A stretch of 36,923 bases of DNA. Origin: an uncultured Lachnospiraceae bacterium (GTDB taxonomy: Bacteria > Bacillota > Clostridia > Lachnospirales > Lachnospiraceae). Below are positions 6,771 to 16,400 of the stretch, in pieces; position 1 is the stretch's first letter, and the number at the start of each line of letters is the position of its first letter. The stretch spans positions 1-36,923 of the forward strand of contig CAJUSO010000035.1 in the NCBI GenBank assembly GCA_910588965.1, read 5' to 3'. The translations under genes and the position numbers were made by a program. Under the pieces are notes generated by a model that had not been told where the DNA came from, did not search any database, and was given only the letters and a program-made list of their open reading frames with translations.

Positions 6771-8036
6771 CTAATTATTCAAAAGCAAATCTGTCCGGAT
6801 ATATCCGGTCTGCCCATTCCATTCTACCTTTGTCCAGCCTTCCGCATAACTTAAGATAACCGTTATATTATCGCCAATTGCTGTAGTCCCTATTAATTCT
6901 GCTGACTCATTCATGGAAACACGGACGTTATAGCCATCGTTCGCTGTCAGGACGGTTCCCTCCGGTACATAATTAAGCCCGCTGCTGCTACTGTTATCTT
7001 CTGTATTTTCCTCCGGGCCAGCCTCTGGCTGCTGCCCTTCTGTATCCTCCTCTGGGGCGGCTTCGCTGTCCCCCTCTTCTGGGGCTTCTTCTTGCTGGTT
7101 CGCCGCTTCCTCTTCTTGCTGCTCTTTCTTCTTTTTCTCTTCCTCTTTCTTCTTTTTCTCTTCCTCTTTCTTCTTTTTCTTTTCTTCCTTCTTCTTTTTC
7201 TTCTCTTCAGCTTCGGCTTCCGCCTTTTCTGCCTCAGGATCGTAAGAATCTTTCCATTCCTTAATGGCTTCCTTCATCGTGTCTGCCATCTTCTTAAGCT
7301 GTTCGTCAGACCCTACCATTTGATCGTATTCAGACTGGCAGTCCTGCTGCAGTTTGGAAATATCCGCAATTTCCCCAAAATCCTCTATTAATTTATCAAT
7401 CCCAGGATCTGTCTCCTGCTCGTCCATCTGCCGGTTGAAGGGACAGTATAGGCTGTCTATATACAGCTTCCCTTTGTCATCTGTCTTAATATAGAAGAAA
7501 TCCATTCCTGGAAGGCCGCCTTCCACATCATGGAATTTCATACTGAATGTTGCAGACGCCAAGTAAGAGCCCTCTTCCTGCCCTTCTTTGGTATAGCATG
7601 TGACGTTATTATAATTCGCCACATAATTATTCATCATTTTGATGTAGCTCTTCTCCATGTCCGAAAGGGATTCCGTAATGGACTCTAACTTCTCGACATC
7701 CCCTGCCGCATAAGAATTATAGTATGTGGACACCAACTCCTTCACCTCAGGCAAGTCCACTTCGTATTCACGGTTCTCTTCCTCCGGGGCGGCATCCCCT
7801 TCGTCTCCTGCCGCCTCCTGCTGCCCTTGGGCTCCCCCCTGTTCCAGGGATTCCTTATCTGGGGCGTCTGTACCTTCCCCGCTCTTACTGTCCCCTACTG
7901 TCATCACAAGCACCAGGATTAAAGCAACGGTCAGAATCCCTGCCGAGATATATTTTACATTCTTCTTACAAAAAGTTATTATTGTATTTGAATCAACATC
8001 ATAATTGGATTTCTTTCTATTTTTAGAATTGCTCAT
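6771..8036 (-). CDS. Membrane-anchored SH3-domain protein with a Lys/Glu coiled coil (421 aa)
   Basis: A short basic cytosolic N-terminus is followed by one membrane segment (about residues 30-47, ISAGILTVALILVLVM), so most of the protein should be outside the cell. An acidic Gly/Glu/Gln linker leads to an all-alpha/beta region (about 90-260) resembling an NTF2-like or similar small domain. Next comes a striking EKKKKKEEKKKKKEEE run (about 275-310), then an acidic Glu/Pro/Gln linker, and finally a C-terminal bacterial SH3 (SH3b) domain with the pattern NVRVSMNESAELIGTTAIGD...GWTKVEWNGQTGYIRTDLL. SH3b domains bind cell-wall peptides, so a wall-associated or sensing role is likely. AAGGAGC lies 6 nt before the ATG. 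The tRNA-Arg gene is 80 nt upstream on the same strand, with a hairpin between. Confidence 0.8.
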   Translation of the reverse strand: MSNSKNRKKSNYDVDSNTIITFCKKNVKYISAGILTVALILVLVMTVGDSKSGEGTDAPDKESLEQGGAQGQQEAAGDEGDAAPEEENREYEVDLPEVKELVSTYYNSYAAGDVEKLESITESLSDMEKSYIKMMNNYVANYNNVTCYTKEGQEEGSYLASATFSMKFHDVEGGLPGMDFFYIKTDDKGKLYIDSLYCPFNRQMDEQETDPGIDKLIEDFGEIADISKLQQDCQSEYDQMVGSDEQLKKMADTMKEAIKEWKDSYDPEAEKAEAEAEEKKKKKEEKKKKKEEEKKKKEEEKKKKEQQEEEAANQQEEAPEEGDSEAAPEEDTEGQQPEAGPEENTEDNSSSSGLNYVPEGTVLTANDGYNVRVSMNESAELIGTTAIGDNITVILSYAEGWTKVEWNGQTGYIRTDLLLNN

Positions 8037-8071
8037 GCGTGCTCCTTATTCCATTCATCTATAAGATTCGC

Positions 8072-8099
8072 TCACAGCCCTGAACTTGCAGGGCTGTGA
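8072..8099. other. Hairpin between tRNA-Arg and the SH3-protein gene
   Basis: The arms TCACAGCCCTG and CAGGGCTGTGA (11 bp) enclose a 6-nt loop. Neither side has a T-tract, so it is not a classic terminator. On the minus strand it lies 17 nt after the tRNA 3' end and 36 nt before the SH3 gene start. It could serve tRNA 3' processing or partial termination. Confidence 0.5.
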
Positions 8100-8115
8100 T
8101 GATTATAAGTTCCAA

Positions 8116-8187
8116 TACACCCAGAGGGAATCGAACCCCCAGCCCCAGAACCGGAATCTGGTGTTTTATCCGTTAAACTATGGGTGC
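8116..8187 (-). tRNA. tRNA-Arg(CCG)
   Basis: The cloverleaf can be drawn by hand. The acceptor stem is GCACCCA paired with TGGGTGT (first pair G-T), and the anticodon stem CCAGA / TCTGG encloses loop TTCCGGT, giving anticodon CCG. The T arm is CTGGG-GGTTCGATTC-CCT-like with the usual GTTCGAT core. The discriminator base is A and CCA is not encoded. It reads CGG codons. Confidence 0.93.
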
Positions 8188-8301
8188 ATGCTGAATTGTA
8201 CGAATTGTCAATGCCTTCCTGGCATATCTGGCCAGCGTATTTTTACAAATCCCTGCCTCTTGGGGATACGCCATTTGCCCCCTATCTGATGCAGCGAACT
8301 T

Positions 8302-8330
8302 AGTATAACACACTTTTCCCTAAAAATCAA
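8302..8330 (-). promoter_or_regulatory. Probable promoter of tRNA-Arg
   Basis: On the minus strand, TTGATT (8325-8330) and TATACT (8302-8307) are separated by 17 nt, a good sigma-A promoter. Transcription would start near 8295, leaving a leader of about 105 nt before the tRNA. Confidence 0.6.
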
Positions 8331-8377
8331 AACAAATTTTATTAATTTTTAATTTTTTTTGTAAGAAAAAGAAAAAC

Positions 8378-8411
8378 CCTTGGAAAGCCCCATCCGAAAG
8401 GCTTCCCAAGG
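8378..8411 (-). terminator. Terminator of the 847-aa hybrid kinase gene
   Basis: The minus-strand stem CCTTGGGAAGCC / GGCTTTCCAAGG has one mismatch and a 10-nt loop. It is followed by GTTTTTCTTTTTC, 17 nt beyond the stop codon at 8428. Confidence 0.85.
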
Positions 8412-8427
8412 ATCCTGCTCCTTCTGC

Positions 8428-10971
8428 TTATTTCAAATACTGCTTCAAGGTACTCATGCACTCCTTCAAATCTATTGGCTTCGCAATATGCGCATCCATG
8501 CCAACCTCCATACAATGCTGCGCGTCATCGGAAAAAGCGTCTGCTGTCATGGCAATAATCGGCAGCTTGCTGTCTGGGCGGTTCAGCGCACGGATAGCGG
8601 AAGTGGCATCATATCCATTCATGACAGGCATCCGGATATCCATAAGGATTGCATCATAAAACCCTATTTCGGACTGCTCAAATATATCCAGGCATTCCTT
8701 GCCGTTCTCTGCCCGCGTAAGGACCAGCCCTACGGAAGTCAGGATTTCGCTGATAAACTCCCAATTCAAATCTATGTCCTCTGCCAGGAGTATCTGCTTC
8801 CCGCCAAAATCCAATTCTGCTTCCTCTTCTACCTCCTCAAGCTTAACATCATCCATGTATTTCCTTAAATATAAGAATAACGTGGATTTAAACAGGGGCT
8901 TGGAAATAAAACCTTCAATCTCTGAGGTATCAATCTCCTCTTCCAGTTCGCTCCAATCGTAGGCAGAAATCAGGAAGGCGGGTACACGCTTCGCCCCTGT
9001 CACCGTACGCATTTCACGGATGACTTCAATCCCGTTCATATTGGGCATCCTCCAATCCACCAGGACAAAATCATAATCATCTCCCTGCAGGTGCCGGTCT
9101 GTAATCATGTCAATGGCGTCCCTCCCGTCTGTCGTCCATTCTGTGTATACGCCCAATTCCTGCAGATTCGAAACAGCGCTGGTGCAAAGCTGCTCATTGT
9201 CATCCACCACCAGTATCTTCCACCTAGGCAGCATCATGTCTTTCTCATCAATGTCTGACTTCTTCAGATCCAAGGTAATACGGAAGGTTGTCCCCCGATT
9301 CGGCTCGCTCTTCAAATCAATCATGCCGCCCATTAAATCTATGATTGCTTTCGTGATGGACATCCCCAGGCCAGTGCCAACCGTCTTGGCCACCTGTTCC
9401 GTGCCCTCCCGCTCAAAGCTGTCAAAAATCCGACCCTGGAATTCTTTGGACATCCCAATCCCCGTATCTTCCACCACAAACTGCGCCCGCACATATTCAT
9501 CCCCCTTCGGGGATTCCTCCTGGTACAAGTGCATATCCACCCTACCGCCTTCCGGCGTAAACTTCACCGCATTGGATAAAAGGTTCAAAAGCACCTGGTT
9601 CAGCCGGACAGAGTCACAGTAAACACTTTCTGACAGGATAGAATGGATAAAAATATCAAAATACTGATCCTTGGCCTTTACCTGCGGCTGCATGATATTT
9701 ACAATATCATTCATAGATTCCCGCAGGGACATCAGGTTCATATTTAAAATCATCTTGCCGCTCTCAATCTTGGACATGTCAAGAACGTCATTAATTAGCC
9801 CTAACAGATGCTTACTGGAGAGCTTTACCTTATTCAGGCAGTCCAGCACCCGGTCAGAATCCTTGATGTTCTTTAGTGCAATTTCCGTCATCCCAATAAT
9901 AGCGTTCATGGGGGTACGGATGTCGTGGCTCATGCTGGAAAGGAATTCGCTCTTCGCCTTATCTGAGCGGATTGCTTTCTCCTTGGCCTGGTCAAGCTCC
10001 CGCATCTGCTGCGTGGACAGCCGGAAATACAGATAAAATACAACGGACATAGCGACCAGAATCAAAAAAGAGGAACTCAGCATCATGAACACGCGCTGGG
10101 TATTCAGCCTGCTGATTGGCTCATCCATCAGCTTGCTCCTCATGACCGTAATCAAATACCAATCCACATTCTCAGATATCGGCGTACAATATGTATACCT
10201 CTTTTCCCCCTTCATGGAAATCTGCTCAGAATAAACCTCTCCTTCCCGGATGGCCTTCTTAAGCCCTTCCACATATGCTTCTGCCTCTTTTGCATGGTAG
10301 TCCTGCGTCTCTGATAAAATCCGGTCATAATAGCTCTCCCGGAATGCATCCCCGCTCCGGATTACATAATTCCCCTCTGCATTGATTACATGGGAATATA
10401 CCATAGTATCTGAAGAATCCAAAAAAAGCGCCTCTTTTAAATAATCCATCGGTATGCCTGCCAGCAGCGCCACGCTCTCCCCCCCATCCCCCATCGGGTA
10501 GGAAGCAGGCTTCCCCAGGATCAGCATCCTTGCCCCCGCGCTATCTGTCCCCATCGCAACAATATTGCCATCTTGGTTTAGGGATTCCAGGAAATTATCC
10601 TCTTCTATTTTCACTTCATCCCCATAGACAAGCTCCATGTTCCCTTCCTTAGAATACAGGGCCAGGTATTCAAACCCCCTGACCTGTCCATTGAGCGTAA
10701 GGTCTTCCAACATCCCTTGCCCGTATTCCTCTTCTTCGGATGACATCCGTTTGACAACGCCTTCTACCTGCTCCAAACGCAGCCCCACAATGGAAGAGAA
10801 CTTCTGCCGTATTTGGATGTTCATCTCCGACATATAGATTTCACTAATCTCATCAATCGTGGATTCTGTGCTTTTGGCCATAATAAGCAGCAGATAGATA
10901 AAGACTACGATACATACGCTGATAACACTGATAAAGCTGTTCCTCAAAAAAACTTTAATATTCTTTCCCAT
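8428..10971 (-). CDS. Membrane hybrid histidine kinase with two receiver domains (847 aa)
   Basis: Two membrane segments (about residues 12-32 and 294-316) flank an extracytoplasmic sensor of about 260 residues that resembles a dCache domain. HisKA follows with phospho-acceptor His349 in SMSHDIRTPMNAIIG, then an HATPase domain with LLSNAVKFTPEGG and GTGLGMSITKAIIDLMGG. Two receiver domains follow: the first (about 583-710) has Asp639 in LVDWRMPNMNG, the second (about 722-847) has Asp778 in LMDIRMPVMNG. No HPt or DNA-binding domain is present, so the signal must leave through a partner encoded elsewhere or through protein contacts. It has its own promoter (11026-11054) and terminator. The 1051-aa kinase at 13408-16563 shares the kinase-REC-REC half and is probably a paralogue. 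Confidence 0.93.
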   Translation of the reverse strand: MGKNIKVFLRNSFISVISVCIVVFIYLLLIMAKSTESTIDEISEIYMSEMNIQIRQKFSSIVGLRLEQVEGVVKRMSSEEEEYGQGMLEDLTLNGQVRGFEYLALYSKEGNMELVYGDEVKIEEDNFLESLNQDGNIVAMGTDSAGARMLILGKPASYPMGDGGESVALLAGIPMDYLKEALFLDSSDTMVYSHVINAEGNYVIRSGDAFRESYYDRILSETQDYHAKEAEAYVEGLKKAIREGEVYSEQISMKGEKRYTYCTPISENVDWYLITVMRSKLMDEPISRLNTQRVFMMLSSSFLILVAMSVVFYLYFRLSTQQMRELDQAKEKAIRSDKAKSEFLSSMSHDIRTPMNAIIGMTEIALKNIKDSDRVLDCLNKVKLSSKHLLGLINDVLDMSKIESGKMILNMNLMSLRESMNDIVNIMQPQVKAKDQYFDIFIHSILSESVYCDSVRLNQVLLNLLSNAVKFTPEGGRVDMHLYQEESPKGDEYVRAQFVVEDTGIGMSKEFQGRIFDSFEREGTEQVAKTVGTGLGMSITKAIIDLMGGMIDLKSEPNRGTTFRITLDLKKSDIDEKDMMLPRWKILVVDDNEQLCTSAVSNLQELGVYTEWTTDGRDAIDMITDRHLQGDDYDFVLVDWRMPNMNGIEVIREMRTVTGAKRVPAFLISAYDWSELEEEIDTSEIEGFISKPLFKSTLFLYLRKYMDDVKLEEVEEEAELDFGGKQILLAEDIDLNWEFISEILTSVGLVLTRAENGKECLDIFEQSEIGFYDAILMDIRMPVMNGYDATSAIRALNRPDSKLPIIAMTADAFSDDAQHCMEVGMDAHIAKPIDLKECMSTLKQYLK

Positions 10972-11025
10972 AATTCTAATTCCTCTATGCTAAACCACTG
11001 AGCCGACTGTATTTTGAATAGTTAG

Positions 11026-11054
11026 ATTGTAGCATAGTTCTGCCTATTCCGCAA
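11026..11054 (-). promoter_or_regulatory. Probable promoter of the 847-aa hybrid kinase
   Basis: On the minus strand, TTGCGG (11049-11054) and TACAAT (11026-11031) are 17 nt apart, giving a leader of about 50 nt before the ATG at 10971. Confidence 0.6.
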
Positions 11055-11253
11055 CCTGAAAATTTCTACGGGATGCAGGAGCCGAAAAACGCTTTGCCAA
11101 TTTTTTGGGGGATTGCCAACCGCTGGCAGAAGAAGGCTGGGCGCTGGCCAATATGGGAAATCCAAGTATCTTAACGCCTTATCCCAGGCATGGGTTAGCA
11201 GCGCCTTTACTGCTTCCTTAAGGTATCTTCTGCCTGCTGCCAGCCATCTTAAA

Positions 11254-11282
11254 AAGAGGCGCTGAATAAAACAGCGCCTCTT
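11254..11282 (-). terminator. Terminator of blaI-blaR1
   Basis: A perfect 11-bp stem AAGAGGCGCTG / CAGCGCCTCTT has a 7-nt loop. On the minus strand it is followed by TTT, and it starts 20 nt beyond the blaR1 stop. Confidence 0.85.
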
Positions 11283-11301
11283 CCTTGTACTATATGCCAC
11301 T

Positions 11302-12900
11302 TTATATTACCAGCCCTAATTCCCCCAAAATCTGTTCCATTTCTTCCCTGCCCAATTCCTTCAGGGCTGTTATATTACCTTCCGGCCCTCTCTCAGCCAA
11401 AAGATATACGGCATCTTTTCCCCTCGTATCACTCGTATAGGTAAAGCGCCCCTCATCATATAATACCGCAACTGTTTTTCCATTCCACTGCAGCCCTTCA
11501 GAAGCGCCGGCTTTCTGGATCCCAAGGCTTGTATATTCTTCTGGGACATCCACGCCGTCCCCTTCCCCTATTTCCTCTGCCGTTCCGCTGCTGCCCTCCC
11601 CTTCTATTGCATCATTTTCTACTGCGTATTCCTGGCTTCCCCCTGCCTCTGCGCTGTGCTCCTGGCTTCCAATCGTGCCGTTATCTAATACGCCAACAAT
11701 GGTTTCATAACCATTCTCGCTGTCCCCTTCCTGTATGACCCCTACCGTTATCATCGAATCCTGCTTTCCTTCTCCAGAAGGCGCCCTCCCTTCTTCCACT
11801 GCTACAGCATCTATCTCCCCTTCTGCCGCATTATTGGAACCGTGCCCTGCACCAGGACGGCTTGCCGGCGCCGTGGCAAATACCGTTGTCACCCCTGCCA
11901 CCATCACTGCCGCCGTCATGAACGCCCCTATCGTCCGTTTCTTTATCTTCATAATCGCCACAATCCTTTCTTCCAACCCATTTTCACTAAAACCATTTCC
12001 TAAAATTGCCCAATTGCTTTTCTTCTCTTCCATAGAAATCAGTGCATACGCATATGCGGATTTAAATCTGGGTCCATACCGCCGCACCACCCTCGCGTCA
12101 CAGGCCACTTCCAAATCCCGGTTGGCCAATACAAGCATCCGCCATACGAGCGGATTAAACCAATGGACACAGGCTGCCGCCACAAGGGCTAATTTCTTAC
12201 ACGCATCAAAATGGCGGATATGCTCTGCCTCATGGGCAAGTGCAAATTCCAGCTGGCTGGAATCTTCCCACACGCCTTTCTTTGGCAAAAGTATCACCGG
12301 ATGGAATACCCCATACGTAACAGGGGCAGAGACCGCTTCTGACTGGCGTACGGTAACCCTCCTTCTCAAAGGGACGGAATCTGCCCACTTCAGCACAAAG
12401 GGATCCCCAACCGGCAGGGAATACTGGAATTCCCGCCTGCACCTGGCATAAACAGACAGATAAAACCCTACGCATGAGAATACCCCTGCCCAATAGGCAA
12501 ACTTCCCTATAGGCGCCAAAAAAACGGCTGCTTGGGATAGGCCGTCCCTTATCCCCCCTCCCTGTCCTCCGGGGCTCTCGGCCGCTTCTTCCTCCCCTGC
12601 ACTTACCAGGGCCCCATTTGCCGGACTTCCTGTACTTCCCCCAAAAATCCCGCTCACCATGCTGCCCCCTGGCGCAGGAAATCCCTGTTTGCTATCCGCC
12701 CAAGCGGAAATGCCGGCTTCTATCCAGGTATAAATATTACATCCTAAGCCCACGTTAATAGGGACCAGCAGGCGCATTACCACAACAGCCCACAAAACCA
12801 GGAAGCTTTGCCTAGGCAGCTTATCCCAAAACCGGCTGCGTAATGCGGCTACCACAAGGATTGTTACCCCGCCGTAGAAACTCATCTGCCATAAACTCAT
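11302..12900 (-). CDS. BlaR1/MecR1-family M56 metalloprotease sensor (532 aa)
   Basis: This is a membrane zinc protease of the kind that cleaves its partner BlaI-type repressor when a cell-wall signal is sensed. Several N-terminal membrane segments are visible (from SFYGGVTILVVAAL). The zinc motif is H223-E224-x-x-H227 (ALAHEAEHIRHFD), and NRDLEVACDARV supplies the third ligand region. A membrane segment near residue 340 (TIGAFMTAAVMVAGVTTVFA) leads to a Gly/Glu-rich linker and a small C-terminal domain. The penicillin-binding sensor domain of true BlaR1 is absent, so the ligand is unknown and no beta-lactamase lies nearby. The gene starts 12 nt after blaI. A 15-bp tandem duplication covers the start, giving a second in-frame Met at residue 6; GAGGTG precedes the first. 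Confidence 0.88.
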   Translation of the reverse strand: MSLWQMSFYGGVTILVVAALRSRFWDKLPRQSFLVLWAVVVMRLLVPINVGLGCNIYTWIEAGISAWADSKQGFPAPGGSMVSGIFGGSTGSPANGALVSAGEEEAAESPGGQGGGIRDGLSQAAVFLAPIGKFAYWAGVFSCVGFYLSVYARCRREFQYSLPVGDPFVLKWADSVPLRRRVTVRQSEAVSAPVTYGVFHPVILLPKKGVWEDSSQLEFALAHEAEHIRHFDACKKLALVAAACVHWFNPLVWRMLVLANRDLEVACDARVVRRYGPRFKSAYAYALISMEEKKSNWAILGNGFSENGLEERIVAIMKIKKRTIGAFMTAAVMVAGVTTVFATAPASRPGAGHGSNNAAEGEIDAVAVEEGRAPSGEGKQDSMITVGVIQEGDSENGYETIVGVLDNGTIGSQEHSAEAGGSQEYAVENDAIEGEGSSGTAEEIGEGDGVDVPEEYTSLGIQKAGASEGLQWNGKTVAVLYDEGRFTYTSDTRGKDAVYLLAERGPEGNITALKELGREEMEQILGELGLVI

Positions 12901-12911
12901 CTGCCATCACC

Positions 12912-13271
12912 TCATTCCAAGTCCTTCACCATCTGCCTGAGGTTCTCAATCTGCTCTTTGGACAGCTTCTTCCTTCCAAGCAGCGCTGCAAACAGCTTAT
13001 CCGCAGACCCATCGTATACTTTATTAATCAACTCTTCTGTCTCCGCCTGCTGTACCTCCTCCTTGGAAACCAACGCACGGCACATAAAATTCGGCTCTGA
13101 ACGCTCAACCGCCCCCTTCGCGATACACCTCTTAATCAAAGTATAGGTCGTATTTTTATTCCATCCCACCTCCTCCTTTAGGGTCCCTGCAATATGCTTG
13201 GCTGTAGCGCCGCCTTCCCTCCACAGCACCCCCATCACCTTCAGTTCTGAATCAAATAATTTCAATCCCAT
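12912..13271 (-). CDS. BlaI/MecI/CopY-family transcriptional repressor (119 aa)
   Basis: The winged-helix repressor has the family length and pattern: LFDSELKVMGVLWREGGATAKHIAG, then the recognition helix region WNKNTTYTLIKRCIAKG and wing VERSEPNFMCRALVSKEE. The C-terminal half (about 70-119) is the helical dimerisation domain. Such proteins bind TACTACA-type dyads and are inactivated by proteolysis by the BlaR1 partner encoded just downstream (11302-12900). Two dyads matching the family operator lie 16-52 nt upstream of the start, so it very probably represses its own operon. The target beyond autoregulation is not visible here; similar pairs also control stress or transport genes. Confidence 0.93.
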   Translation of the reverse strand: MGLKLFDSELKVMGVLWREGGATAKHIAGTLKEEVGWNKNTTYTLIKRCIAKGAVERSEPNFMCRALVSKEEVQQAETEELINKVYDGSADKLFAALLGRKKLSKEQIENLRQMVKDLE

Positions 13272-13286
13272 CGCCTGCCTCCTTAT

Positions 13287-13300
13287 ACTACTCTTGTAGT
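13287..13300. promoter_or_regulatory. BlaI-type operator 1
   Basis: ACTAC-TCTT-GTAGT is a perfect 5-bp dyad with a 4-bp centre, matching the known BlaI/MecI operator form ACTAC-ATAT-GTAGT. It lies 16 nt upstream of the blaI start. Confidence 0.88.
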
Positions 13301-13309
13301 CCCTTATAT

Positions 13310-13323
13310 ACTACCACAGTAGT
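13310..13323. promoter_or_regulatory. BlaI-type operator 2
   Basis: ACTAC-CACA-GTAGT is a second perfect dyad. Its centre is 23 bp from that of operator 1, about two helical turns, so two BlaI dimers could sit on the same face. Confidence 0.88.
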
Positions 13324-13362
13324 CTATCTCCGTCAAGTTAAAGATAATAATTTCTGGCAACA

Positions 13363-13394
13363 AAAAACACCAGGCTTCCCAACCCAGTGTTTTT
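13363..13394 (-). terminator. Terminator of the 1051-aa hybrid kinase
   Basis: The minus-strand stem AAAAACACTGGG / CCTGGTGTTTTT has two G-T pairs and an 8-nt loop. It is followed by T residues, 14 nt after the stop at 13408. Confidence 0.75.
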
Positions 13395-13407
13395 ACCCTT
13401 ATAATCC

Positions 13408-16400
13408 TTATACCAGAACCCTATCCAATGTCTCGAACAGCTTCTTCACATCAATGGGCTTTGCGATATGCCCGTTCATCCCACAATTCAGGGCTTCCTG
13501 CTTATCCTCCTCAAATGCATTGGCTGTCATCGCTAGAATCGGTATGGCAGCGCGTTGCGCATCTTCCATCCCACGGATTGCCCTTGTGGCCTCATACCCA
13601 TTCATTTCCGGCATCTGGACATCCATCAGCACCAGCTGGTAATACCCCGGCTTGGCCTCTTGGAGCATTTCCACTGCAACCTGCCCATTTTCTGCCACTT
13701 CCGTGGTAAAGCCTGCATCCCCCAAGATAGCTACTGCAATCTCCTGGTTCAGTTCATTGTCTTCCGCCAGCAGGATCCGCCCAGACCGCAGCTTCTCCTT
13801 CCGCTTGCCTTTCTCCCGTTCCTTGCGTTCACCTGAATTGACAATGGAATGCAGGCACCTGCGCAGTTCTGAGAAAAACAAAGGCTTGCTGCAGATTGTA
13901 GTGACGCCGGCCTCCACAGCCTCTTCCTCTATCTCAGACCAGTCATAGGCCGTCAGGATAATGACCGGCACATCATCCCCCATCTCCTTGCGGATCCTCC
14001 TAGTGACTTCCACCCCGTTCATATCTGGCAGCAGCCAGTCCACAATATACACACAGTAATTATCCCCGCGCATATTGGCCTGGCGGGTACGCAGCAGCGC
14101 CTCCTTGCCGGATAAGGTCCATTCCGCACGCATCCCAATCTGCTGCAGCATGTAGGAAACGCTGTCACAGGTATTAAAGTCATCATCCACAACCAATGCC
14201 CTGGCATTCTTCAATTCTGGTATATCCGGCAATTCCTTGGCCTCCGCATGCAGGCGGAAGCTAAAGGAGACAATGAACTCCGTGCCCACATCCTGCTTGC
14301 TTTTTACCTCAATCGTACCATTCATCATATCTACAATATTTTTTGTTATCGCCATCCCAAGGCCTGTTCCCTGGATCCTGCTAATCGTAGAAGTCTTTTC
14401 CCGTTCAAAAGGCTCAAAAATATGCGCTACAAATTCCTCGCTCATGCCAATCCCCGTATCCTTAATGGAAAATTCATAGTTGGCATAGCCTTTCGGGGCA
14501 CCAGGCTTCTCTGTAATCCGCATGCTGACAATCCCACCTGCCCCCGTGTATTTCACAGAATTGCTCAGGAGGTTCAAAAGCACCTGGTTTAGGCGGAGCT
14601 TGTCACAGTAAATCTCCTCATCCAGCACATCCACCGTATCAATATACAGCTCCAGCTGCTTGGCATGCACATCTGCCTGCAGGATATTGCGCAGCCCGTG
14701 CAGGATGTCGGGCAGGCTGCATGGCTTCTCATCCAGATGGATTTTACCGCTTTCAATCCGGCTCATATCCAGGACGTCATTAATCAGGCTCAAGAGATGG
14801 TTCCCAGATGACATGATTTTCTTCAGGTATTCCTCCACCTGCTCTTTGTGGTCAATATGGGTAATTGCCAAGGCCGTAAAGCCTACGATAGCATTCATAG
14901 GGGTACGGATATCATGGGACATGTTGGAAAGGAATACGCTCTTGGCCTTGCTGGCACGGTTCGCCTGCATCAAGGCATCCTCCAGCATGTTCTTCTTCTC
15001 CATCTCTTCCCTTATTTCTGCATCCACGCTACGGTATCCCAGCACGATGCCATGGCTTTTCCCCCATTCCCCCGCACGGACGGCTTTCATTTGGTAATAC
15101 TTCATCCCGCCTTCCGGGCAAGTGCGGTAGTTCATATAGTACATAACCTTTTTGCCAAGCTCTTCTTTCAGGTTATCCTGGGAAAAGGCATTCAGCAGCA
15201 TCTCACGGTCATCCTCATATACTGCTTCCTGGATATACTGCCGAAAGCTATCGTCATAGGAAATTTCTTTATTTAGGACAAAACCAAACACCTGCCCCCC
15301 GTTCGGATCTCCGCGGAGCGTAGTGCCTACCCCTGTATCCAGGTCAAAATAACATACCAGGTTATAATCAATGCTCAGCGCATGGAACAATTCCATCTGG
15401 CGTTTCTCAAGCGCTTCCCGCTCCTTCTTTTCCTGCATCCGCTGCGCTGTGCAGTCAATAAAGAAGCGCTGGTAAAACAGCTTGCCATTTTCTTTTACCA
15501 GCTTGAAGGTGCCCACCACATGGCGCACCTCCCCTGTCTTGTGCCGTAAGCGGTATTCCACGCTGACCCCATCGCCTTCCTTCTTCAGCATGCGCATGCT
15601 CTCACGCAGCTTGGGTTTATCTTCTTCCAGAACGGAAGAAGCCACTAAGAAAAAGCCGCTCTCCAGCAGCTCCTCCTGGGAACTGTACCCCAAAATTTCA
15701 AGGGCAGCCCTGTTAATGCTGAAAATCTGCTTCCCATCTAAAGAATGGCAGATGACGCCGCAGTCTATGGAAGCAAAAATGGCTTCTAAAGTACGGTTCT
15801 TGTCTATAATTTCCTTTTCATAGGCACGTTCCTTGGTGATGTCAATCGCTACGCCTACTGTCCCCATTACGCTCCCATCCAGATTGTACAATGGGGACTT
15901 ATAGGTGGTCAGAAGCCGCTGCCCTTCCCCTGTCTGGATGGTCTCCTCAGAGATGCAGGTCTCCCCTTTGGACATCACCTCATTCTCAGACTCTATGCAG
16001 GCTGGGTCATCGTGCTCCACATCCCAGATATAGGCATGCCCCTGCCCCTCCACCTGCTGCTTTGTCTTATTGACCGTCCTGCAGAAGCTGTCGTTCACCT
16101 TCTTATGTATTCCATTTTTGTCTTTGTACCAGATAAGGCTAGGGATATTATTAATGGTAGCCTCAAAATATTGGCTGGTCTGCCAAAAATCTTTGGCCAT
16201 CTTGTTGCCCTGCTGCCACCGCAGGAAACGGAACCGGACTTCCTCCTCCGCCATAGGCATCACCCATACGTCCTTCGCCTCTGGCAGGGCTTCTGCCAGG
16301 AATGGGAACTGCCCGTTCTCTGCCAGCAGGATTAGTTCTGCGTCCGCACCCTTGCATTTTAGGATATCTGGCAGCGCCTCCCGGGCGTCCATCCCCTGTA

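Noticed and set aside
7092..7391. 99-aa Leu/Phe-rich plus-strand ORF that looks like membrane segments
   Set aside because: It is the antisense of the Lys/Glu repeats in the SH3 protein; the poly-Leu/Phe run is an artefact of that codon use.
11022..11300. 92-aa minus-strand ORF
   Set aside because: It begins inside the blaR1 terminator and covers the promoter of the 847-aa kinase, with no ribosome binding site or family pattern.
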